A stretch of DNA of 64,000 bases from Diphasiastrum complanatum (lineage: Eukaryota; Streptophyta; Lycopodiopsida; Lycopodiales; Lycopodiaceae). Each line of letters opens with the position of its first letter. Within the stretch, counting starts at the first letter, position 1. The notes below the pieces were generated by a model, which saw only the letters and a list, made by a program, of their open reading frames with translations, ran no database searches and had not been told where the DNA came from. Shown piece by piece: positions 34,007 to 44,193 of the stretch. The position numbers and the translations under genes are program-made. The stretch lies in NCBI GenBank assembly GCA_029204225.1, contig CM055102.1, forward strand, positions 37,564,585-37,628,584, written 5' to 3'.

Positions 34007-34385
34007 CGACAGTGGAAATCGGAAATTTTGGAATTTATTTTTATTTTATATTGCTGCCATTGGTTGAGACGGAGCACACCTAACGGTCGCTAGTCTCCAC
34101 CTAACACTTTGCAGAACAAATTTACACGCTTATATGTAAAGGCTTTGAAAGTTAGGATGGTCTTTGATGGAGTAGCCCCACCTAACCTCACACTTACAAT
34201 GTTGCCTGGAGATACGTAAAGGCTGACTCCTTTTCAAAATGGGGAGCCTCTCAAAGTCCTTTATCCAGAATGGAGGCTTGTTTGGTGCTTGAGAACTCTT
34301 TAAAGAGAGAAATAGGGAGATTAATTAGTAGGGACTTCTTGTTGTCAATAGCTCTATATGTTATTGTGTAGTTACTGTTGGAAGG

Positions 34386-34567
34386 CAATGAGGTTGAAAG
34401 GCAATAGCTTTCAATAGAAGAGGTGAAGAGTGTTCATGATTTCAGCAATGAGGTTGAAAGGCAATAATAGCTTTCAATAGAAGAGGTGAAGAGTGTTCAT
34501 GATTTCAGCAATGAGGTTGAAAGGCAATAATAGCTTTCAATAGAAGAGGTGAAAGAGTGTTCATGAG
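34386..34567 (+). repeat. Three-copy 60-63 bp minisatellite
   Basis: Units starting CAATGAGGTTGAAAGG lie at 34386, 34446 and 34509, nearly identical; the first lacks AAT. It is about 0.4 kb upstream of the DHQS TATA-like element. Confidence 0.92.
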
Positions 34568-34569
34568 AG

Positions 34570-35712
34570 TGACGAGGAGACATTTCTCCCTTCAATTTCA
34601 AATAGACCTGGCAATTTTATTATCAATGGCGTGTGACAAAAAAAAGAGCATCGTGTAGTTAGTGTTGTAGGATTTGTGCTGAGAATTAAGATATACATTT
34701 CTATTTTCTTGTTTGTTCCTGCAACAATTTGGTGAGGTAGTGGGTCATTATCGTTACCAATGTTCAATAATCGGTTTACAGAGTGTTTCAACCAGGAGAT
34801 GTTGGGGGACTTGAGAGACATATTGATTTTGTTTTTTATATTATATTCTTTCAAGTTAGCATCATGGTCGGCCACACTAGAGTATAATGATCACAATTCA
34901 AAAGCTATTATTTTCTCAAATATTTCATTCTCATTAGTCCCACACATGGTGAGTTGGTGTATCCTACTTGAGTTTGGCTCACCCACCCATGTTCGATTTT
35001 TTGTTTTCAATCAGTTGATTAATGGAACTAAACTTGAAGCAAATAAGAGTGTTGACAACAAAACAAAAAGATAAGAATGTTCTCATGCATAGGTTGAGAG
35101 TAGGAAAACATATGTTACAAAATTTTGGATGAGACTTTTATATTGATAGGGTTAGGTGAAGAGCTTTAAAGCCTCATATTTAGATGTACATACTCGATGA
35201 GAATTCCAAGCGCTTTCATTTTTAGGCTTACATTGGACATTCTTTTGGTGTAGCTATCATGTATTGATTTGAAGCATTGTTTATTTTGGATCTTATGATT
35301 GATTGAATGTAATTACACTTGGTGATGCGCTGCAACAATCTAAGAAATTTCTGAGCTGAAATTTTCAAGTAGATCTAACAATTATAGAGCTCTTGTCTAA
35401 AAAGCTAGTCAACCACTATTCTTTGGGTATCCAAGTTCAATTGGATATCGTACATATTATACCACTTAAATCTTTGTGCTTAAAGTAATTTGACATTCAA
35501 AATTCTAAAATTTGTTGGTATCAGATCCAAGTTCAAGTGGATGAAATTTTTATCAAGTTTGTAGCCACAACTAGGTGTTTATGCATAGAATTTGAGATTC
35601 TACCAATTAGACTTCGATCTTAGATCTTTAAGAAAATATTTTAGGATTGAGTGATGTGAGAATTATTTATAGGTAATTTGCTTACTTTAAAAGTGTCTCA
35701 AAAGTTGTTCTC
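34570..35712. other. Intergenic, no gene seen
   Basis: AT-rich DNA between the DHQS upstream region and the Copia-B copies. ORFs are short and antisense to each other. Confidence 0.5.
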
Positions 35713-37005
35713 TGTGAGAAATTGTCAACTAGTTTGATTTTTGTATTTGGCAATTGAGGCCAATTTGCATTTTAGACTTAGAGATAGACATTTCAAAGTT
35801 ATTCTAGTTTAAATGTTTTTTAATTACCACTTTTAAAAAGTGAGGGAAATGTAGAAGGTCGAGTTTGGAAGATTCAAATTTTATTTAGTTGGTTCATTGA
35901 ATCTAGTCCATATTGTAAGTAGGGTTTTTGATCTAGAAGTTTCTATGGAGGGAAACCAAGTTCAAAATAAGGCATGGACCTATTATAAATAGTGTACAAG
36001 CGTGGGAGAACAAATCTTCTCTCTCTCTTATCTCATTTCGTGCTTATACATGAGTTCCCTTGGGTTCATCTATCCATCGGTGCACTATAGTGATGATATG
36101 CAATCTTCTGTGTAGAATGCTTATATTTTTTGTGATTTGTCCACACGTGTGAAATACAGTACCTTAATGTTATTGTGCAGATGGCCAATTTTAATTGCAT
36201 TAGGAAAGCTTCATTAGAGGCTACAAGATTCTATATCAAGTTTGTTGCAATTGCATGTAGAATTTGTAAGATTTCAATTTTTGTGATTTTGTCAAAACCC
36301 TATTTTTGATTGGTTCTCCATTTTTTGAGGTTGATGGACTTCAATAGAGTGTGTTTCAATCTTAGGAAGTGGCAAGATTCATTAAATTGTTAGTTGATCA
36401 TAGGTTGATCAAGAATTCTTCATTCTACGTGTTGATTTGCTAGTTGTAGTGCTAGAAGAGAATTGAGAGTTTCCATATATTTGAAATTTCTTTTTGGATA
36501 CATTTGTTGTCATTCAAAAGAGTGCTTTGTGCATTGGAACAGGTTGAAAGAGAGGATCATGTCACGTCAACATGGCTACAAACGGAGGTTTTTTGTTGGA
36601 GAGCAATGATAGGCTTACCTCATCCAACGATTCTACATGGAAGGTGAAAATGGAATCACTTCTTGAGATGCATGAGTTGATGGACATTGTTGTAGGTGTG
36701 GAGGAAAGACCCTACATGGCACAACAAGATCAAGGAGGTATGACAAGAGAAATAAAAGAGCTCTACACATGATCAAGATGAATGTTACCAATGAGTTACT
36801 CGAGGAGATTGGTAAGTGCATATCATCTTTGGAGGCTTGGGAAGCTTTGAAGAAGCTTTATGAATCAAAGTCTATATCTAAAGTGTTAACTCTAAGAAGA
36901 AAAATCTTGGCAAAGTTTGCAAAAGAAGGAAGACTCATCCTAATACTTTTGTTTTGAGAGTGAAGGCTTTAAATGATGAGTTAGCTTGCATTGATGAGGG
37001 CAATC
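35713..37005 (+). mobile_element. Copia-B second copy: 5' LTR fragment, leader and gag start
   Basis: The LTR begins TGTGAGAAATTGTCAACTAG, matching the Copia-B LTR start, and continues to about ACACGTGTGAAATACAGTA (near 36155). Leader sequence is shared with 41560-41830 in reverse orientation. Gag begins at 36572 (MATNGGFLLESNDRLTSSND), shifts frame near 36770 and continues as IKMNVTNELLEEIGKC to LNDELACIDEG. It stops abruptly at about 37005, where the opposite-facing Copia-B LTR begins. Confidence 0.85.
36572..37000 (+). pseudogene. Copia-B-type gag fragment
   Basis: Closely parallel to the intact gag at 41533-40181 (same LTSSN, ESLLEM, DIVVG, MIKMNVTNELL blocks), with one frameshift and a truncated end. 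Confidence 0.88.
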
Positions 37006-37234
37006 TATGTGAAGGATTTCAAATCATTATGATCCAATCCACTTGAAATATCTTTGGCTAGAAAGAGAAATACACTACCAATATCATCAATGCTGAAAAA
37101 ATGAGCATCTACACACAAAATGAGATGCAAACTCTAATAAAACTTGATCAAACTTGAATGAAATGATAATGTGTTGTTGATGTCCATACAAAACTAGCAA
37201 GCTACTGTATTTCAGATAGAGAAGAGAGAAGATG

Positions 37235-37616
37235 TTAGCCGATATTTCCACATGGAAAATCGGGCTAATATTGAAGTTTAAATTCACAAAACTGGAAAAA
37301 AAATCGGCATGTAAAACCCGGTTATTAGAGAAAAATCGGCACAAATTTGTCGTAGATTTGGGTCTCATCTCACTCCTAAAGTGGTTAGACACAGTTTAAA
37401 AGTAAGAACTTGACTTTTCAAAAAAATCGTCAAAAATATTTTGTGGTCAAGTTTTGTAAGACTGAGCCAAAAGTGCCGGTCCACCTAGAATTGGGTCCCA
37501 GCCCGCCCTAAATGAGGCTAGAGCAAATTTTGTAGCCTTAGAAATGGCCGGTAATTATTTTACGGCTTTTCAAAAAAATGGCCAGTTGTAAAAAAATAGC
37601 CGGTATGACCGTGCTA
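37235..37616. mobile_element. MITE-like insert with TCGGC/GCCGGT words
   Basis: It begins TTAGCCGATATTTCC and ends with ...ACCGTGCTAA, imperfect inverted ends. Inside, A-runs followed by TCGG/TCGGC recur on the left side and GCCGGT/GGCCGGT/GGCCAGT on the right. There is no coding sequence. It interrupts the decayed Copia-B 3' LTR. Confidence 0.5.
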
Positions 37617-37705
37617 AAATCTCACCATGTACTGAGTCCATTTTTACTAATATATGATCATTTAATGTATTTTTCAGGGAAAGTGTGGTGTCGTGGGAGC
37701 CCTAG

Positions 37706-37985
37706 TCATGAATGCCGAACCTTTGTGCAATGTGTAAGAGCTTTGTACTTGGCCTCACTAGATGACAATGAGATAGTGGCTTGTTTCTTTGACATCCATG
37801 ATATAGCTCCATCACCTATGAAAATACAATAAGAACTAATGGATTTCCTATCCATTACATCTCCAGCATAGTCCGAATCTGAAAATCCAAAAAGATTAGG
37901 TGATGATCCCTCATACAATACGCCAAAATCTCGAGTTCCAATGATGTACCTCAAAACTCGCTTTCCTAGCTTCCAATGCTCCTAG
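37706..37985 (-). pseudogene. Copia-B RNase H
   Basis: RVLRYIIGTRDFGVLYEGS, GFSDSDYAGD, KSISSYCIFIG and LSSSEAKYKALTHC are the classic Copia RNase H blocks. The C-terminal end is cut near 37706. Confidence 0.93.
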
Positions 37986-38961
37986 CATAGTTTTTGCCAA
38001 TAGAACTTTGATCCATCATAAGAATGATCTTCTTCCTAAGAATAGATCTCCTTTCAATGATCACGTAATGCTCAAAATAGAAACAACCATAATTGATATA
38101 GAGAATAGTGTCCACTTGGGATGCTTCACTACTTCTTACATCAATTTTACATGTAAAAATGTGACTAGAACATGAAGAATCAAATAGAATGTAAATGAAA
38201 TGATTCCACCATGCTTCCAACTCTGAACTCTCTGGAAAAATACAGCAAACAAACAATAAATGTGAGTGATCAACTTTTGCTTGCATGTCTCCTCTTTCTT
38301 TGTCCTTTGTTGTTGCCTTGTATCCACCATGATACTCCATGAATGAGCCTCCATCTTCATCTTGCCACAAAAAACCATCAAACCTTGGAAATCCACGGGT
38401 AGGTGAGTACATAAATGATGCAAATCCAACACCACATGACTCCATAAACCAAGTAGTTTGCACTAGTCCATCTTCAAGATCTACTTGACACAAGAAAATG
38501 ACCATGAATTCACCAAAAATTGACAATCTCCAAGTATTGGCACCAAGTAACTCAACACTTGAGAACTTAGCCATGGATGAGTGACATAATGAACCTCCAA
38601 TAGCTTCATTTCCATCAGCAAAATCAGCCAAGAATGCTAGTACAAATCCAACATCAAAACAATGCCCACCAATGTAGCTAGTTTTACCATATCTTGACAA
38701 AATGCACACATCCACATGAAATTGCTCAAACATGAGATAGAACAAGTAAAGTAAACTTGAACAACACTTCCTTGCTGCTCCTTTGACCTTACTTGAGTCT
38801 TCAATATGCTGCAAAAATAGATCCATAACACCTTTGCCAATTACCTCTCCTTTGATGCTCTTCACTAGCTCCAAATTGCCAACTTCCCTTTTGAATAGTT
38901 GAAGCGCTTTGAGATCAACCTCTTGATCTTCAGCTTGACCATCAAAGTCATTGAACAACAT
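37966..38961 (-). other. Unrecognised 331-codon ORF replacing the Copia-B reverse transcriptase
   Basis: It lies exactly between the first residues of reverse transcriptase (EEWIQAMDLEYRSLMKSGT, ending near 39055) and RNase H. No YVDD, QMDVKTAF or LYGLKQ block is present. The protein is rich in Phe, Cys, Ser and acidic residues (LAFLADFADGNEAIGG; CGVGFASFMYSPTRGFPRFD) and is open for almost 1 kb. Its last 10-15 codons overlap the RNase H region in another frame. It may be captured host sequence. I do not recognise a family. Confidence 0.45.
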
Positions 38962-38985
38962 TTGTTTTCCAGATCCATTACTTGA

Positions 38986-40262
38986 TTATACAGCAAGATA
39001 ACATCCATCCACTTGCATAGCTCCATGTACACAAGAAGATCCTCCAAAAGATGTTCCACTCTTCATAAGAGATCGATACTCGAGATCCATTGCTTGGATC
39101 CACTCCTCTTCTTTCCTTGCTTGATCTACACTTGTAGGCTCATCCAAAGAGGTTAGGAAAGCAACATAATTTCCAGAAACTACTTGCTTACCCTTTCGAT
39201 CATATGTGAGCCTTGAAGGTACTTGTCTTTCTCTTGATGTTCTCCTTGGCTTTTGACTTGATGAAGGTCCATCATCACCACCATCCAAAGTAGGATCCTT
39301 CTCATCAACATCAAGAATGTTAGATCCATCTACTTTACCATCAATCATGCTTGAAGACACCTTTGGAATGTTTCCCTCATAAAAAATGACATCTCTACCA
39401 ACAATCACTTTGTTAGTAGAAGGAATGTAAACCTTGTAGGCTTTACTCACCTCACTATATCCAACAAAAATACCTCTTCTTGAAGATGGATCCTCCTTGG
39501 TCCTATCATCAAGAGTAATGTTGACATAGCATGTGCATCCAAAGGTTTTTAGAAAGTTGACACTCGGCCTCCTCTTGAATAGCATCTCAAAAGGTGTCCT
39601 TCCATCCAAAATAGCACTCGGCCACCTATTGCACAAGAAATTGGCACACAACAAAGCTTGATCCCAAAATGGTTTGTCAAGATTAGCACTTAACCTCATA
39701 GCTTTAGCACTTTCACATAAAGTTCTATTCTTCCTTTCAGCCACTCCATTTTGTTGTGGGGTCCTTGATGTTGTATACTCCCTCTTGATCCCATGCTCAT
39801 CACAAAAGGCCTTGAACTTGTTAGATATGTACTCACCACCATTGTCACCTCTCAAGCACTTGATCTTTGTGGAAAATTGGTTCTCCCTTGCATTCTTGAA
39901 CTTGACAAAGACATCATACACTTCATCCTTGCTCTTTAGTAGATAGATCCAACAAAATCTACTAAAATCATCAATGAATGTTACATACATCTTAGCTCCA
40001 CTATTGCTAATTGTAGTAAATCCATGAATATTCGAATGTACAAGTTGAAAAGGCTTTGTAGATCTAGAAATAGATCTAGTATAAGGTAGTCTATGTGACT
40101 TAGACAAAGCACAAGACTCACAGCATGCTTGTCATTACTTAAGGAACTTGGAAGACCAATCACAACCTTCTTCCTTGCCATTACCTCCAATGACTTGAAG
40201 TTGAGGTGTCCCATCCTTTTGTGCCAAACCTCTTGATAGAAATTTGCTCCCTTGCAACACAT
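38986..40262 (-). pseudogene. Copia-B integrase
   Basis: The zinc-binding region (EVWHKRMGHLNFKSLEVM, 40262-40140) is shifted relative to the core. The core runs open for 373 codons from 40107: FIDDFSRFCW, RGDNGGEYISN and [10 protein letters not shown] give the D,D,E triad. LCNRWPSAILDGRTPFEML and the IFVGYSEVSKAYKVY region follow. The frame enters the first 20 residues of reverse transcriptase and then foreign sequence. Confidence 0.93.
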
Positions 40263-41533
40263 CCAACTTGGTTAGCAATAACACAAGCATCAAGTTTGAA
40301 CAGCTTCCCTTGCCTTTTACCTTTTCCAATCAAGACATCCTTCCTTTTGATCAAACAAGCATCTCCATCAAACTCCACCTTGAGGCCCTTACTTAGCATT
40401 TGACTCACACTAAGCAAATTCTTGGTAATAGATGGAATAAACAAGACATCTTCCAAATGAACATTCCTATTTGTAGAGAGAGAAATAGGAATTGTGCCAA
40501 TCCCTTTGATTGCACACTCACCATCATTGGCCGTGTAGATCACCCTCTTGTCATCTCCATATGCCAACAAAGAAGTGAAGTACTCTTTGTGAAAGGTCAT
40601 GTGTGAACTTGCTCCACTATCAATCCACCAAGGATCTAGATCTCCATCATTAGCAAGCATACATGAAGACATCACAAAAGCATCATCATTTGCATCTTGC
40701 ACATCCAAACCATCCTCATCAAGGGTAAGATTACCTTGCTTGTCTCCTTGATCTCTCTTCTTCTTGTAGCACTCACTTGCAAAGTGTCCTTTGATGCCAC
40801 AATAGAAGCACTTGAGCTTTGATCTATCCTTCTTTTTGCCACTTGAAGAAGCATCCACTTGATCTTGCCCTTTAGACCACTTGCTTTTGGTTTTGCCCTT
40901 GAATTTGCCCTTTGTGAACATAGCATCCTCTTGAAGTGTCGATGTAGATCCACCTCTTGCTTGAAGCCTATATTCCTCATTGATCAAGATCTCTTGAAGA
41001 TCCATCAAACTTGGCAAAGTTTTTTGAATAGCAATACTTTGAACAATGTTAGCATGAGCATCCAACAAGCCATTAAGAATCACTTGAATAAGCTCTCCTT
41101 CCTTAATGCTTTCATCTATGCAAGCTAACTCATCATTCAATGCTTTCATTCTCAAAACAAAAGTACTTGGACTTTCTTCATTCTTTTGAAAACAAGAAAA
41201 GATTTGCCTTCTTAGAGTCAGCACTCTAGAAGTAGACTTGGATTCATAAAGCTTCTTCAATGAATTCCAAGCTTCCAAAGATGATGTGCACTTACCAACT
41301 TTCTTGAGAAGTTCATTGGTAACATTCATCTTTATCATGTGTAGAGCCTTCTTGGCCCTCTTGTCATACCTCAATTGATCCTGTTGTGTTGCTGGTCTCT
41401 CCTCCAAACCTACAACAATATCCAAAACATCATTCATCTCAAGAAGTGACTCCATCCTCACTTTCCATAATGAATAGTTACTTGAGGTAAGCCTATCATT
41501 AGCTTCCAACATGACTCCAATTGAGGTTGCCAT
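40181..41533 (-). CDS. Copia-B gag-protease ORF (450 codons, open)
   Basis: The ORF is uninterrupted from Met 41533. Capsid domain: LTSSNYSLWKVRMESLLEM, KNEESPSTFVLRMKALNDEL (residues 1 to about 200). A Lys/Ser-rich linker precedes a CX2CX4HX4C knuckle, CFYCGIKGHFASEC (about residues 243-256). The protease motif is DSGASSHMTF (about 303). The ORF ends after KRFGTKGWDTS because of a frameshift into the integrase frame. Gag packages element RNA; this is the best-preserved retroelement ORF in the window. Confidence 0.92.
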   Translation of the reverse strand: MATSIGVMLEANDRLTSSNYSLWKVRMESLLEMNDVLDIVVGLEERPATQQDQLRYDKRAKKALHMIKMNVTNELLKKVGKCTSSLEAWNSLKKLYESKSTSRVLTLRRQIFSCFQKNEESPSTFVLRMKALNDELACIDESIKEGELIQVILNGLLDAHANIVQSIAIQKTLPSLMDLQEILINEEYRLQARGGSTSTLQEDAMFTKGKFKGKTKSKWSKGQDQVDASSSGKKKDRSKLKCFYCGIKGHFASECYKKKRDQGDKQGNLTLDEDGLDVQDANDDAFVMSSCMLANDGDLDPWWIDSGASSHMTFHKEYFTSLLAYGDDKRVIYTANDGECAIKGIGTIPISLSTNRNVHLEDVLFIPSITKNLLSVSQMLSKGLKVEFDGDACLIKRKDVLIGKGKRQGKLFKLDACVIANQVGCVAREQISIKRFGTKGWDTSTSSHWR

Positions 41534-42133
41534 GTAGCAATGACCTGATCTTCTCTTTCAACTTGCTTCAATGCACAAAGCACTCCTTTGAACAACAACA
41601 AATGCTTTCAAAAGAAATCACCAAGATTTGAAACTATCTCACAAATTCTCTTCTAGCACTTATCCAAGCAAATCAACCCATAGAATCATGGAATGTTGAT
41701 CAACCTATGATCTATCCTCAATCTAATGACTTTTGCCACTTCCTAAGATTGAAACACACTCAAATGAAGTCCAGCAACCTCACTATCTAGAGATCCAATC
41801 AAAATTAGGGTTTTGACAAAATCACAAAAAATTGACTATTCCAAATCTACATGCAAATGCTGAAAATTTGATATGCAATCTATAAGCCACTACTTAGGTT
41901 GAACCAATGATCCAAAAATCGGCCAAATCCAGCATGTGAATTCAAAAAATGAAATTGAACAAGTATATTGACCTATTTAGTGTTTTGATCTACAAAAGAT
42001 CCAATCTACAAAAGCAAAAAATCCGATTTTGGTGTAGAATCCTCTCTAGCATGCTCTAGACTTGATATCTTCACCAAATCATTGATAGATCTGATTTCCT
42101 CCCTCATAACCTAAAACACAAGCTCTAATACCA

Positions 42134-42783
42134 TGTGAAAGATTTCAGATCCTTAAGATCCAATCTACTTGAATGATCTTTGGTTAGAAAGAGAAATACA
42201 CTACCAATTTCACCAATGTAGAAAAATCAGCATCTACACACAATTTGAGACGCAAACACTAATAGAACTTGATCAAACTTGAATGAAATGATTATGTATT
42301 GTTGTTTTCCGTACAAAACTAGCAAGCTACTATATTTCACACGTGTGGATCCAAAAATAACAAATATAGATCATTCTACACATAGAATTGCAAGCAATCA
42401 CCAAGATAGTGCACCAATGGATAGTAGAACCCAAGAGAACCATGTATAAGCATGAAATGAGATAGAGAAGAGAGAAGATGACTCTCTCCATGAGATACAT
42501 CCTTTTATAGCAGGTCCAAACCCTATTTGGCCACTTGGCTTTCTTACCAAAATGCTAACCCTACCAATTTTGGGTCTAGATTCAATGTACCCAACTTATT
42601 CAAATTGAATCTACTCAAACTCACATTCTATCTTTCCCACACTTTCAAAAAGTGTTTATTCAAATAAAATTTAGACTAATGAACTTTGAAAAGTCAACCT
42701 CTTAGTCTAAAACAAGTTTTGGCCTCAATATGCCAAATATGGAAATATTGCAAAATGTGAGGAAACTAGTTGAATCTTTCACA
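42134..42783 (-). repeat. Copia-B 5' LTR
   Basis: 650 bp, with TGTGAAAGATT at one end and AATCTTTCACA at the other. A TATA-like CTATAAAAGG lies near 42510 on the minus strand. Confidence 0.92.
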
Positions 42784-42789
42784 AGCATT

Positions 42790-43610
42790 GCCTCTCTGGC
42801 CTCCCGATCCTGAGCTACCACTTGATGGCTGGTTTTGCCCACCCTGATTTCATGCTCCATCATTCCCATCATCATCTCGTGGCTTCTTTGATTGAGAACC
42901 TGCTTGGGCCTTGCACGCCGTATCTCATAACTAGTTCACCTTGTCCAAGACTTGCTTCAGGGCCTTCGTGGTGTCTTCCAGCCGCTTCTGGGACTCCAGG
43001 ATGATCTTCTCTTGCTTGGCCACAATGTTTTCAAAATTTTTCTTCTCGGCCTCTCGTTCTTGAATTAGCCGCACGTACTTCTCCATTTGGATGGTTGGGG
43101 CCTGTGGGACCTGAAATTGATTATCCTTGGGCTTGACTAGAGGAGCATCGATTGTCTCGTACTTGATCCATTTGGACCATCTGGTGCTTCAGTTGCTGCT
43201 AGACCTCTTCCAGAGTGGTCTTCTGCCCAGCCATCATGGATCTGGTTTCTACTGTCTCTTTTTCTTTCTCTTTGGCCAGCCTCTGATATTGCACAATTTC
43301 TTGGTCTTGATGCTGGACCGTGCTCTCGAGCATTTGATATTAGCTAACCAACCAATGCATATGGTCGCTCGTTTTGGATAGGCCGATCATTGAGCGTTTG
43401 GCTGTTTCGGTGAGCTTCTCAGGGTTAGTGAGGGTTGGGTACTGATCCTCAGTGTGGGATGGTGAGGCTAAACCAAAAAATAATCGTTGTGTTAGAGCTG
43501 AAGATGGAGGTGGAGGTGGAGGGAGTGGAGGGATGATGTTAGCAACTGTTGTGGTGGCGGTGCTTAGTGGAGGGGTCAGACTTCTTCCTGGTTGTGTATT
43601 GTAACATTTA
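42790..43610 (-). pseudogene. Broken ORF with proline run, long coiled coil and Gly/Ser/Gln-rich tail
   Basis: On the minus strand the reading starts with IIPPLPPPPPPSSALTQRLF (near 43540) and TNPEKLTETAKRSM. Then come charged heptad-like stretches: VQHQDQEIVQYQRLAKEKEK and, after a frameshift near 43165, YVRLIQEREAEKKNFENIVA and SQKRLEDTTKALKQVLDKV. The tail is Asp- then Gly/Ser/Gln-rich (NQPSSGSSGSGGQRG). At least three stops and one shift are present. GC content is higher than in the flanks. It could be a Gypsy gag-like or accessory ORF; I cannot name it. Confidence 0.5.
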
Positions 43611-44190
43611 GGAAAATTATTAAATATTGCAATTTTTACGTATTTTGAAATTTGGTTACAAATTTTGTAAAATATTGTGATGTGTTTTTAATGTAATTTT
43701 AGTAATGGGCATGACTACGCCTATCAATTTCAAAGAAAACAATAGTGATAGAAATCACGTTTGATCTTATAGTAACTAACTTTGAAATCGTCAGTACTAC
43801 AATGATTACGTAACCAAACAATTAAGCATCGAAAATTAGCAGACAAATAATTGGTCGCAAATTGTTCGTGAATTAGTTGCGAAGAAATACTAAAAACGCA
43901 TACATTCTGAGACAAAGTATTGATTTAAAACGAAATAGAAGTAAATGAGTACAATAAGTTGCGGATCGAAGCCGCGTACTATGCTATCTCTGAGCGGTTA
44001 AAATGAAAGTCTGAATTAATGCACAATGCTGATAAGCAGAAGCACAATAACAATCTCTAATACAACTCTAAGAAGTGAGCTAGAATGCTCATGAATCACT
44101 CTTATCTATAAATAGAAAGTATTATGCTGAGAAAGTTCATCCATTTTTTAGTAGATGTTTATGAAGATTTTGGAGGAATAGTATCATGTC
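43611..44190. other. No gene seen
   Basis: AT-rich spacer between the coiled-coil relic and the next Copia fragment. Confidence 0.5.
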
Positions 44191-44193
44191 ATT

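Larger units (their letters stand above)
37006..42783 (-). mobile_element. Copia-B: Ty1/Copia element lacking reverse transcriptase
   Basis: The 5' LTR is 42134-42783 (TGTGAAAGATT...AATCTTTCACA). The primer-binding site TGGTATTAGAGCT is at 42133-42121. Gag/protease is at 41533-40181, integrase at 40262-38986 and an RNase H tail at about 37985-37700. The 3' LTR (from about 37006) is reduced: about 130 bp are deleted and it is broken at 37235 by a short motif-rich element. Where reverse transcriptase should be, about 1 kb of unrelated sequence is found. The element is defective. Confidence 0.9.
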
